Assembly: GCF_004379255.2 (NCBI RefSeq)
Contig: NC_056048.1
Location: 14,903,197-14,967,196, forward strand
DNA length: 64,000 bases
Direction of reading: 5' to 3'
Source: Salvia splendens
Taxonomy: Eukaryota; Streptophyta; Magnoliopsida; Lamiales; Lamiaceae
Shown: piece by piece, positions 54,336 to 64,000 of the stretch
Position numbering within the stretch: the first letter of the stretch is position 1
Layout of the letters: every line of letters starts with the position of its first letter
The notes under the pieces: model-generated
What the model saw: only the letters and a program-made list of their open reading frames with translations
The model's database searches: none
Told to the model about the DNA's origin: nothing
Made by a program: the position numbers and the translations under genes

Positions 54336-56507
54336 TGTAGCACCCCGGAAATTTGTGACTTTTTTTTATATTTGATGGCTTATTTTATTTCTATTAATGT
54401 GGATGTTGAATAAGAATTTATTTTTTGGAAATTGAGTCTCTATGTGTTTGAGTTAATTAGGTGAAATTAGATGTTGTGGGTTATGTGATTTAATGTGATT
54501 AAGCTTCCAATGTGTGAATTAAATTAAATGGGATCATGCATAATCATTCTATCCATTTTATTTGATATTTTTGGCCCTCCTATTTATTGGAAATAATACC
54601 TTTTTCTTGGATTTAATTAATTGCTTTGGGATATCTATCCAAATTAAATCCAAACCAAATTATCCCTATGCTATTCTACATGATTTTCGACTCCTTGGCC
54701 ATCCCTTGAGATTTTCAAAATCTTTTATTAATTAGGAGAAGGAATTATTTTTGTAGATTTAATTCTTATCTTGTTTATCTCTTTCCTTGAATTAAAATCC
54801 AATTAAATCTTACCATATCTTGTCAAATCTCTCCATATCTTATTTTAACTAGGATTTGATTCTTTCTATAAAAAAAAAAGAAAATCCCTAACCCTAATCT
54901 TCATCATACACACCTCTTTTCCTCCCTCTCCTCTCACACGTTTTTCCCTCTCTTCCTCTCCTTCTCCACCAATCCTTCACCAATTCCTTGTTCTTGCATC
55001 ATTGTGGAGTTGAAAATTCAAGATTCATCGAAAAATCGCATCATTCGTCATTCCTACCGATTGTTTTTCAAGAGAAGGGTATACTTTGATTCATCTGTCT
55101 CCTTCTAACCATTGAATCCATGTTTCTTGATCCCCTCATGCATATAGTGAGTGTAGAAATCATAGATCTAAAAATTAATCGGTTGGGAAGGATGTTTACA
55201 TGAGAAAGTATGTGTATGTGCGTGTATGTATGTGTGTATGTGAGTTTGTGGATGATTCGTTGGTGAATGATATGTGAATATATGAGAACATGGTTGTGAG
55301 ATCTTTTTGAAGCATGATTATGTGTTGGAAGCATGAATATATGTGTTTGGATGAATGAATAGATAAACCCTAATTCGAATTTGTGAAGCATGAAAATTGT
55401 GGTGTTCAGACAGTACATTACGACGTGTGTTTGACCGACCAAACAATCTAATTTTGGCACGAATGTTTAACTGAGTAACATTTGAGACGTCTTCTGTGTT
55501 GTGTATAAATCTCAGCCTCTTTTGACCAAAGATGATTTTTTAATGAATTTTTAAAGTTCACTACGCAGTTCTGTCAGAAATTGTATTCTCATCCACTGAG
55601 TTTCATTTTTTTATTTTACCGACCTAAAGATGTGATTTTGATGTGAAGTTTTAACTGGATGATGTTTGATGTGTCTACTGTGTTTTGGTAAAATTTCAGC
55701 CCCAACGGAGGTCGGATGGATTTTTAATGATTTTTACAAAATGACTGCGCAGTTCTGCCAGATTTCTGTCATGTTAAAATAATACGTGTTGTCATGTTTA
55801 AATGAATTACATGTTGCATGTGTGATTAAGTAACGTATCTTATGGCCTGGTTATGTGTTATACGTTGGGGTATACTATGGTGTGTTTTCTTATGTTGGTG
55901 AACGTTAGGGGATGGGCAATCTAAGAAAACGATGAAAGGAACGATAGGGCACGCATGGGTAATGTGTTGATAGAAAACTGATTGTGTTGTATTATGTGGT
56001 TATGATGTTGATAAGGGTTGTTGTGCGTACGTGGGTACGAAGAGCAAGGATTTCAATAAAGTTGTGAACCGTGTTTGTAAGAAATCGAGGTGGGCTTTCT
56101 AACTAAAGTTTTATTGTAGGCTTTCCATACTAAAACTCTTTTACATTTCAAAAATATGATTGCGGAGCTATAAGGGTGGTTTAAAGTGTTATGTCATGCC
56201 ATGATTGTTTTTTATGTTGAGATTGTTGCTTGATGCCTAGTTCGTTTGAGCTTGCTCCGTTAGGCTATAGGGCTGTGATTGTTTGATGTTGATGCCTAGT
56301 TCGTTTAAGCTTGCTCCGTTAGGCTATAGGGCTATGTGTGAAACGAATTCGGGTTTGAGTAGGGGCAAACCCTATCATGTACATAGGTGGGATCGGGAGC
56401 CGTCCTTGCTAGTCGGCCGGTCTCGTGGGCGAATAGTGTGGCCACACTTTCGTCGCACTATGGTAAGAGGATGTGATTGATTGATAGTGGAGAAAGTGGG
56501 GAGATTG
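54336..56507 (+). repeat. G3-type LTR, copy 3, truncated
   Basis: Starts TGTAGCACCCCGG and follows copy 2 until GTGGGGAGATTG at 56507, where unrelated sequence takes over. About 540 bp of the 3' end, including the conserved module and terminal CA, are lost. It has part of the local duplication seen only in copy 2 (around 56270), so copies 2 and 3 share an ancestor not shared with 13441-16080. Confidence 0.88.
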
Positions 56508-57072
56508 AACTAGGTGACTCATTCTATCAAAGTAAGAACTGTGCTAGGGTATTATAGTTGGAATTTGTATAACCATAACTGTGAATGCACATCCCTGGAA
56601 TTCCCTTATCTCTATACTTTTATCTCTGTGTTTTATCTGCAATTAGTTGTTTATCGCTTTTAAGCTGTTCTTTGTTTTCAAAAATTCAAAAAAAATTCGG
56701 TTTTCCAAATAGTAATTGAGTTTTAGTAGAGGATAGACAGTCTGTGTCTGTTTTCCCCGTGATCGATATCCGGTACTAACCTTTAACTATACTATTCATA
56801 CTTTGTATACTTGCAGATATTTATAGTGCTAATAAAAAGTAAATGGAATGGAAGGTGTCCTTATTTTTATGGAATGGAGGGAGTATTATTTTCAAAATTA
56901 GCATAATTTGTTTAACTTGCATTAATCTTCTGTCTTATACTAAGCACAAGTTACTGAAAGAATGATTGACCACTTTTTAAGTTTTTGATTGACCACTTTT
57001 TAAGTTTTTTCTTGTTTATTTCTTGGTATGATATTGTCACATATGTTTTCCATGCAATTGAGGTGATAATAA
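56508..57072. other. Anonymous AT-rich sequence; possible MITE end
   Basis: No gene recognised. GGAATGGAGGGAGTA at about 56872-56886 resembles the right end of a Stowaway-like element, but no left partner is evident. A 21-bp unit GATTGACCACTTTTTAAGTT is repeated in tandem at 56964 and 56986. Confidence 0.4.
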
Positions 57073-57643
57073 GAGCATCTCCAATGACGGACGTCCGGTC
57101 GGACATCCGCGACGGGCGACCGGGACGTCCGCCATTGTGGCGTGGCAAGTCGGGTACGGATGTCTCGTAAGGAGGTCGGATGTCCTCGGACGTGCGGACG
57201 ACGGGCGGGTGGACGTCCGCCATTGTGGCGTAGGTCGGACGTCTGGGTCGGACGTCCGGTATTAAAATTTTTTTTTAAAACTATGTAATTTTTTTGTTTT
57301 ATTACTATGTAATTTTTTTGTTTTATTACTATGTAATTTTTTTTGTTTTATTACTATGTAATTTTTTTTTCGAAGCATGTATGTTTTTTTAATGAAGTTG
57401 TTAATTTTTCCCGTTCGTATTCATGTTGAAATTTATTTCCGTAAACGTAAATTGCTTTATTTGTGAATTTGTGATTTTTTTTGCGGGAAGTCCTAGTGGG
57501 AAGGGCAATGGGAAGGGCGGATTGTGCAGGGGAAGTCCTAGTGACGTGGCAGTGGGATGGGAAGTTCTAGTGACGTGACAGGAGGTATTTTTGGGAAGTC
57601 CTAGTGGATGTCCGAGTGGGACATCCGGGCATTGGAGATGCTC
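57073..57643. mobile_element. PIF/Harbinger-like MITE (571 bp)
   Basis: Terminal inverted repeats GAGCATCTCCAATG and CATTGGAGATGCTC, flanked by TAA on both sides (57070-57072 and 57644-57646). The interior has four tandem units of ACTATGTAATTTTTTTGTTT (57281-57370) and GC-rich subterminal repeats with GGACGTCCG. No transposase. A related stretch without the element is at about 57695-57770. Confidence 0.85.
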
Positions 57644-58135
57644 TAAGTCCCAAATCTTTTGCATTCCAGATATTCACGGTCAAGTTTTTTTATATTTTAT
57701 TTCGTGGTATGATATTGTCACATGTTTTCTATGCAACTGGGATTAAATAAAGTCCCAAATTTTGTGAAATTTATGTTTTCTGGATGCAGAAGTGATGCTC
57801 CGTGTAGATGCAAAACAAGGCTTTTCAAAGGTTGAGAATTATATTTTAGCCTTTAAAGATGAAATTCTATTAGACAGTCTAGACAGGTAAAGGGGAACTA
57901 AAAAAAATTCTTCTCTCTTCTCCCAAGCGTCGATTGTGAGGCAATGAAGGCTAGAGTAATGTTTTGTCTTCATTTCTATTTGTAGAGTTATGTATGTATG
58001 TGCTAGGTTAGAGATCTATGGAGGAATTGGATTGGGCTAATCCATTGGATACTTGCTTATTAAACTAATCAACCCATAATTTAATATTTATCCAATGAAA
58101 TATTATTTTTTACCACTATGAAAATAATTGACTTA
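57644..58135. other. AT-rich flank containing a paralogous empty site
   Basis: 57695-57765 repeats the MITE's flanks (GGTATGATATTGTCACAT ... TAAAGTCCCAAAT) without the MITE. I see no gene in the rest. Confidence 0.55.
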
Positions 58136-59465
58136 TGTCACACCTGCCCTTTCTAAGGATAGAAAGAGCAGTTTATCGTGTCCGGGGAAGGATATAAGAA
58201 GCGGGGAAGAAAGGGAATTGAAGCAATATCATTCTTGGACAGAAATAGGCCAAATAACAATTTATTTAATCATCAAAATGGTGTATCAGAGTAATCGAGT
58301 TTAAAGTATCTCGGCGCAATGCGCATTATTCAAAAAAATGAATAGTCTTAGCGGAAGCAATCAAGAGTAAAAGAATGACATCATGTATGAAGACACAACC
58401 CGTCATGCACAGATAACAAGTAGACTTTAGAGGCTCCACTCAACACCCACCATGACACGTCATTGCTCAACCTGCACATAGGGAAAATATATGCAGGGCT
58501 GAGTACTTCAGTGGACAGTTGCCGAAAATATTTGCATAAAAATAATTGTCAAGCCATCGCGAGTGCTCTCGGTTTTTCATATTTTTCAAAAGTCCGAGAC
58601 ACTAAAATATTTCCATTTTCATCAAAGTCGAGTGATCACTCATTTTTCCGTTGTTCATACCATAATGTAATAACTCGTATACCGGGAATGTGGCTACATT
58701 CCACGACGGTCACTGAACCGGCCAAATGCGCGACAATCATTCATTTCACGTCAAAGTATTTAGCATCATTGGGAATAAATCCCAAAATATTTCATGAACG
58801 GTACTTAAAAGAAAGTCCACCTCGTTCGCTTAAAACAATATCGCACTTGAGTATTTCCTCGTTCCGAAGTTAGAGTCTCACGGAACAGTTCCCTTTAAAT
58901 AACAAGATAGTAACACAACAATTAGTGTGGGAAAACTATTAATTAGAATGCATGCACCCTAATTAAAGTTTTTTTTATCTTGTTTCTTGATTTTCGTATA
59001 TTTTCGATTATTCGGCCACCGCCCAAGGCGTCGCGTGCGACGCCGGTCGGCCGCTTGCACACCCCAACTCCTACTTTGACTCCTTGTATTCCCTCCATGA
59101 TGTAGAAATAAAATTCCCAAAAATTATTTAAGCGTATAATTAAATTCTCGCCTTCATTTCCCCCGAAAAAATATATTTATTTCGGACTTAAGATGAAATT
59201 ATTCATACTTCAAATTATCAGGGAGCTAATTAAATAATTCCCCACGATTAATTTATCATCCCAAAATCAAATTAATTATTTACTTAACCCACCTTTTTCT
59301 TCCGGTTAAACTAAAAAGCCCAACTATTATAACTCCAAGAGAGGCCAAATAGAATTATATTACCCACCCTTATTTCTCCAAATATAAAAGAGAAGGGAGG
59401 CCCAAGAATAATGACCCACGAAGCAATACTCCCTTCTCCACTATCGGCCCTAGAGCTACACAAGG
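58136..59465 (-). repeat. Long-LTR remnant, minus orientation
   Basis: Begins (plus reading) TGTCACACCTGCCC, the inverse of a GGCAGGTGTGACA LTR end, and carries the conserved module at 58468-58514 as well as the neighbouring segment ATGTATGAAGACACAAC, laid out as in the G2 LTR (10660-10810). There is no primer site next to its left end, so it is a solo or broken LTR. Its right part is interrupted by CGGTT-rich elements and its outer end is not resolved. Confidence 0.7.
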
Positions 59466-59469
59466 TTTA

Positions 59470-60690
59470 CCGAACCGACGGTTAAAACCGAAACTGTAAT
59501 CGCCGGTTACGGTTCCGAACCGAAAATGCGAAAAAATCCCCAAACCGAAATCGTGAATTTTAGAACCGTAGTTCGGTTCAGGTTCTAAATTTTTCGAACC
59601 GAAACCACGACCGAACCGCCGGTTCCGAACCGTCGGTTAACCGGCGGTTTCTCGGTTCCGAACCGCCAATGCAATGATAAATTTAAACATAGTTAATCAT
59701 TATATTAAAACTATACTCCATTAAATAAAACATTATTGAATTATCCGGTTTTTTAGTTTTATACTTTTACAAGTAACTTTCATTTTTGGATTTGGTAATA
59801 TCTGTGGAAAAAATAATGTAAGACAAAATTTTGTAGCAAAAATAACTTTATAATACTATTTGGTAAATTGGATGGTAATTTGGTAAACATAAGAGAAAAG
59901 ATAATAAAAATAAATAGACTAGATTACAAGATGGAGTGTATGGAGTATGGACCATTGATTATGGTAATAACTTTATAATACTATTTCCGATTTTATTAAT
60001 TAACACAGTTTTTTACTTATGGAGTCTATGGAGTATGGATCATTATTAATAAATATTTATTGAACATTATTTAATAAAACTTAGAAGAATTGATTACTTT
60101 AAATAAAACATAATACTCTAATTAACATTGGTTAATGAATTTGTAGTCTTCAAAATTGATTAGTTGAGTATTCAAAATTGATTGGTTGGCGGTGGGTGAT
60201 GGCAGCACTATTCAAAATTGATTGCACAAAACACCATTTTTTTATTTTTATTTATTTATTTATTTATATATTTAAATGCTAATTTTAAATTCAAATTGGA
60301 TTTTATTTCCCTCTATTTATATCACATTGTAATTTGTTTGTAAATTTTATCACATTGTAATTTGTTTATAAATTTTATCACATTGTAATTTGTTTATAAA
60401 TTTTATCACATTGTAATTTGTATATGTAAATTGTAAATTTGATATCATTTTCACCTTACTCGTCTTAATTCAATTTAAACTATCATTTCCTTGTTCCAAT
60501 TTATTTTATAATTTCAAACTATATGACAAAAAAAATTTAAGGAAAAAAAACCGCGAAACCGAACCTAAGCCGCTACGAACAAACCGAAACCGAAACCGTG
60601 AAACAGCCTCACGATTTGGTTCCGGTTCCATATTTCCCAAAACCGAAACCGGCGATTCCGAACCAAAACCGCTGGTTCATGAAAACTCAA
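59470..60690. mobile_element. CGGTT-rich non-autonomous element (hAT-like?), ends unresolved
   Basis: Both edges are dense in CCGAACCG/CGGTTCGG motifs (59470-59665 and 60545-60685) around an AT-rich core, an arrangement like the subterminal repeats of hAT elements. I could not find a clean terminal inverted repeat or 8-bp duplication. A 28-bp tandem repeat is inside. Confidence 0.5.
60321..60432. repeat. Four tandem copies of a 28-bp AT-rich unit
   Basis: Unit ATCACATTGTAATTTGTTTA plus TAAATTTT, nearly perfect. Confidence 0.92.
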
Positions 60691-61332
60691 TTTGAGATCC
60701 CCAATTTGAGAGAAAACTCAATTTCCCGTCGCCTCCCTCAATCTCTCCCCAAATTCGGACTCAATTCTCCTCCAACACCGATGTCCGGCGGCTGGGAAAC
60801 CACTCCCATCAAGTCGTCGTCGACTGCCTATTCATACTCTCCCCCATCTTTTCTAATTCCCACAACTTAAGAAATCCCCCAAATCGGAGGTCACTGCTGC
60901 TCGGTTTATCTCTCCAGCCACCGCCACCATTCCTCCTCCGTCTCTCTCTCTCTCTCACGGCCCAATCGGAACCACCGCTGCGTAACCGGATAAGAGGAGG
61001 CGCCTGCAGCCACCGTCCTCCGTCGCACCGTAGGCATCGTTGCTTATGATGTTCGATCGGTTTTGATTCTTTTAATTTGGTTTCGAGTCCATTTTTTGTT
61101 TAATTTTGGTTTAATAGCTAGTAAATGGGATTAATTGGATAAAATGGTGGAATTTAAGCAGGATTTACTATGTGTTTAAAGGCTAATTAGTTGTCATGAA
61201 GAGGATTTAATTGTATGAATCATTGCAGGATTAAATCTGCAAGTGTAACGTCTGGAGTTCAGCAGAAAACTGGAGACGGAAACATGGAGTTAGGCGTGGG
61301 AGTGTATGTTGAAGAAAGGAATTGGGTTAAAA
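60691..61332. other. C/T-rich then AT-rich stretch, no gene recognised
   Basis: 60700-61030 is pyrimidine-rich and GC-richer, similar in style to the leader-like GC block in the G1 LTR. Open frames such as 60598-60870 (plus, 90 codons) contain no domain. The segment probably belongs to the interrupted LTR. Confidence 0.4.
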
Positions 61333-62342
61333 TAGGGGTGTACATTCGGTTTTCATTTCGGTTTTTTGTCTAAACCGAACTGAAAAGCTGAAATATTTTG
61401 AAAATTGAAATCGAATCGAAACCGGATAACCGATACCGAAAAAACCAAAAACCAAATTGAAAAACCGAGTTAACCGAAAAAAACCGAAATTGTAAAGATT
61501 TCAAAATATCAAAACTTAAAATATGAAAAAAAAATCATACAAACACAATATAATTAGCATCCATCAACGACAAAAACAAATATTAACTCACAAACATAGA
61601 TTGTCAACCAAAATATGAAATATGTACAACTTCATCACAAAAATGCGAAATCAGTAATCTGTACCAGATTGAAATACAACTAGTTCTAGTGAATAAGAAA
61701 AGGGAGAATTATGAACTAAATCGGTGAACTAGAAGCATTCAATATTTATGCATTTAGATACAAATATAAACTCTATCAAGATGCTATGAAGGAGTATCTA
61801 ATGCATAAGAATCAGCGGATTTTGCTGAAATTGGTATCGTATTAGCATATACATTTGAAAAAAAACAAGATGATAAAATTAATCCCACAAAACATTAAAT
61901 CAGTCACACTCAAAATCCCATTAATAAACTAAGGCGATGAAGGCTGGAATCGTGGAAGAGACGGCGTGGAAGGCTGGGAACGACAAAGGCGATGCCGTGG
62001 AAGTGTCGCCGGAAGTGTGGAGGCGACGGGAATCACGGGATGGAGGCGTGGAGAAGAAGAGAAGTGGAGATTTCAAATTTCAGAATTGGAAGCGGCGCCG
62101 ATTCTGAATGTTTTAGGGTTAGGGTTTTTTAGTTAAAGTATATAATATATATATATATATACATAATATCTAGATAAATTCGGTTTTTCAGTTATTTTTT
62201 CATCCGAACTGAACTGAAAAACCGATTTTTTTCTGAAATTGAAATCGTACCGAATCAAAAAATCGAAATAATCAAACCGAATTTTATAATTCAGTTTGGA
62301 TCGGTTTGGATATTCGAGTTTCGGTTTTTTTGCTCACCCCTA
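61333..62342. mobile_element. Non-autonomous hAT-like element (1010 bp)
   Basis: Ends TAGGGGTG and CACCCCTA, with 8-bp flanks GGTTAAAA (61325-61332) and GGCTAAAA (62343-62350) differing at one base, as in an aged hAT target duplication. Both subterminal regions are packed with AACCGAA/TTCGGTT motifs. A TA repeat lies near 62140-62160. No transposase frame. Confidence 0.75.
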
Positions 62343-62881
62343 GGCTAAAAGCATAACTCATTGTTTATTTGTTTTGGCCTAGATATGATTTAATTTGTTG
62401 TAATTAAATCGATCCAAACCATTTTGATTTATTTGCATGGACTTTTATTTTTCATGGCCCAAAGCCAATTGTAATTAGACATTGGAATCTTATTTTATTT
62501 GGGAAGCCCAAGTGTATTATTTTATATCTTACATTCCCTTTTATTAATTAAAGTTCACGGAAAACTTTAATTAAATCTCATTGTCCCGTTCCCAAAAATT
62601 CTCCCAACAAAAGCCAATTAACATTTGGTGTTGTTCCAAATATTAATTCCACAATCGATCCTTGATTCAAACACGCCGAGTACTACGTATAGTAATTTAG
62701 ATAAATTCCACGAAGATCGAAGGTATTCCTCTCCACCAAAACAATTCGCATCCCACGAGTATGAATTTTAAATCAAAGCACGCACTTCTCTTTGCACAAC
62801 CCAACAACATAAATTGTCCGTTGGTGTTATGCCAAGTATTATCATAATTCCTCAACGTTCATATTTTCCAAGGTTCACAAA
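62343..62881. other. AT-rich sequence, probably LTR remainder
   Basis: No coding signal. The style (ATGGCCCAAAGCC, AAGCCCAAGTG) matches the middle parts of the other long LTRs, so it may continue the 58136 LTR beyond the inserted elements. This is not proven. Confidence 0.35.
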
Positions 62882-64000
62882 TGTAACCCCCCGAGTTTTT
62901 CGTGCACAGATTTCGGAGTATAAAAAAAATTCTAGGATGAAGAGACGGTTGGAAATTTAAGTGCAAGGAAATTTAAGTTTTGAATTACAAATTGTTGAAA
63001 AAATAGAAATACAAGAGTGATGGAATCACAAGTAGTACATATGATAGAGACTATACTATCTTGGCAAGGAGACAAGTGGCATTCTAGCCAACTCCTATTT
63101 CCCTTTCTTCTCTCCTCCCTTCTCAATTCATGCTTCCACAAGACACCAAGCATGGACAACCATGTACCTACAAATGAAACACCAAAAAGGGATATGAGAA
63201 GTAGGCTTCACAAGACTCAAGGTGGGAGACTTCTTCAAGATAGTAAGTATGTGAATCTATGCAATACATCATCAATCTTCAAAAAAAAGAAAAAGGACAA
63301 GAATGACCAAGGAGTGAGATCATCCCTAAGGCCTTTTAGAGGCAACAATGTACTCTCTTTCCCCTCAACCGAGGCTGAGATAACAGCCAAGAGGGGCAGC
63401 CCCTAGGCCTGCAAATCACACAAAAATGGGGTTAGAAAAATAGACTTATAAGAAAGGAAGAGGAGGGGGCCAGCTCGATTGAACATGGAGAGTAAACAGG
63501 CTGAGTTGTACAGCCAAGAGGCTGCTCAGGCAGTAAGACAGCCATTTTGTCACAGTCCCCTCTTACACCAAAGTAGAGGTTAGGACAAAGGAGCATTGTA
63601 GAATGAACCCAATGTTCATACTCAAAATGAGCATGAATCAGATCCCTTTTTCCGTCACCAAGGCTGGGAGAAAACTGCCAAGGAGGGCAGCCCCAAACAT
63701 TCATCAACTTAGTAAGAGTAGCAGTATCACAAAGCTCGAAAGGGAGCTAAGGAACAGCCCAAAATTAGCATCACCGCCTCCCAAAAATTAGACACAAAAT
63801 GCGAAGGAGTTTTGGCTATAAATACCAGCCCCACCACCATCTCCTTCCTCACACCTCTCAACATTCACAAATCACAAGAAGTGCAGCAAGAGAGGAAGGA
63901 GTGGCGGCGAGCTTAAGGGCAGTCCGGTGTTCGAAGGAGTCATCGAGAAAGAGGTAAAACACTAGCACACCCTCTGCTTTTGTTTCGAACATCATACTAG
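62882..64000 (+). repeat. Start of a plus-strand LTR, cut by the window end
   Basis: TGTAACCCCCCGAG is a typical Ty3 LTR start; no polypurine tract precedes it, so it is a 5' or solo LTR. A TATA box (TATAAAT, 63817-63823) is followed by a leader rich in CACCAC and CTCACACC. The open frames in it (for example 63017-63406) contain no domain. Confidence 0.6.
63817..63823 (+). promoter_or_regulatory. TATA box in the terminal LTR
   Basis: GGCTATAAATACC, the plant TATA consensus, lies about 930 bp into the LTR and is followed by C/A-rich leader sequence. This is a likely U3 promoter. Confidence 0.6.

Noticed and set aside
63017..63406. 129-codon plus frame near the window end
   Set aside because: It lies inside LTR-like sequence upstream of a TATA box, with no domain or codon pattern to support it.

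Overview
The window is nuclear DNA of a flowering plant: AT-rich, intron-containing gene remnants, nested LTR retrotransposons with initiator-tRNA-Met type primer sites, and Stowaway-, Harbinger- and hAT-like short elements. The species cannot be named from the sequence. I see no intact host gene. The longest uninterrupted coding frame is a Ty3 retrotransposon polyprotein.

Layout. 1-16080 is a nested chain of long-LTR Ty3/gypsy elements. G1 (minus strand, cut by the window start, LTR 4177-7158) lies inside the 3' LTR of G2 (minus, 7159-13182). G2 lies inside the 3' end of G3 (plus, LTR 13441-16080). 16081-21660 is a low-complexity tract built from TGTGTA/TACACA motifs; its polarity flips near 17.43 kb. 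21670-40340 holds two decayed host genes on the minus strand. One resembles FANCI (Fanconi anaemia group I, DNA crosslink repair), with exons from about 39.6 kb down to 29.7 kb. The other is the C-terminal part of a KAC/KIN-14 kinesin-like protein (chloroplast movement), exons 29142-21756. A copy of one FANCI exon segment lies on each side of the KAC fragment, so the KAC fragment appears to have landed inside the FANCI copy. A young Ty1/copia element (22273-27387, target duplication TATAA) splits one KAC exon. The FANCI-like region also carries a diverged ~1.77 kb tandem duplication and a recent 739-bp one.

40340-46167 is a young Ty3 chromovirus-like element, G4, with a 5-bp target duplication (GATTC). 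Its left end is a complete LTR in inverted orientation followed by a 159-bp piece of LTR in the normal orientation. The joint uses the exact LTR terminal CA, as expected if a cDNA end had autointegrated into another cDNA's LTR before genomic insertion. This is the most unusual object in the window.

46168-49600 is mostly anonymous AT-rich sequence with a Stowaway-like MITE. 49601-56507 is a 3936-bp tandem duplication (second copy truncated). Each unit holds a promoter-like segment, the 3' tail of a G3-type element and its long LTR; the first unit also retains the TG-rich flank seen next to G3 at 16.1 kb. 57073-57643 is a Harbinger-like MITE with TAA duplications and a near-empty paralogous site beside it. 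58136-62881 is a long-LTR remnant interrupted by CGGTT-rich hAT-like elements, one with clear termini (61333-62342). 62882 to the end is the start of another plus-strand LTR with a TATA box.

The coding content is therefore retroelement pol genes, one full-length polyprotein (G4), one almost full-length polyprotein (copia, two stop codons), and two host pseudogenes. Most short open frames in the low-complexity tract are by-products of the repeat.
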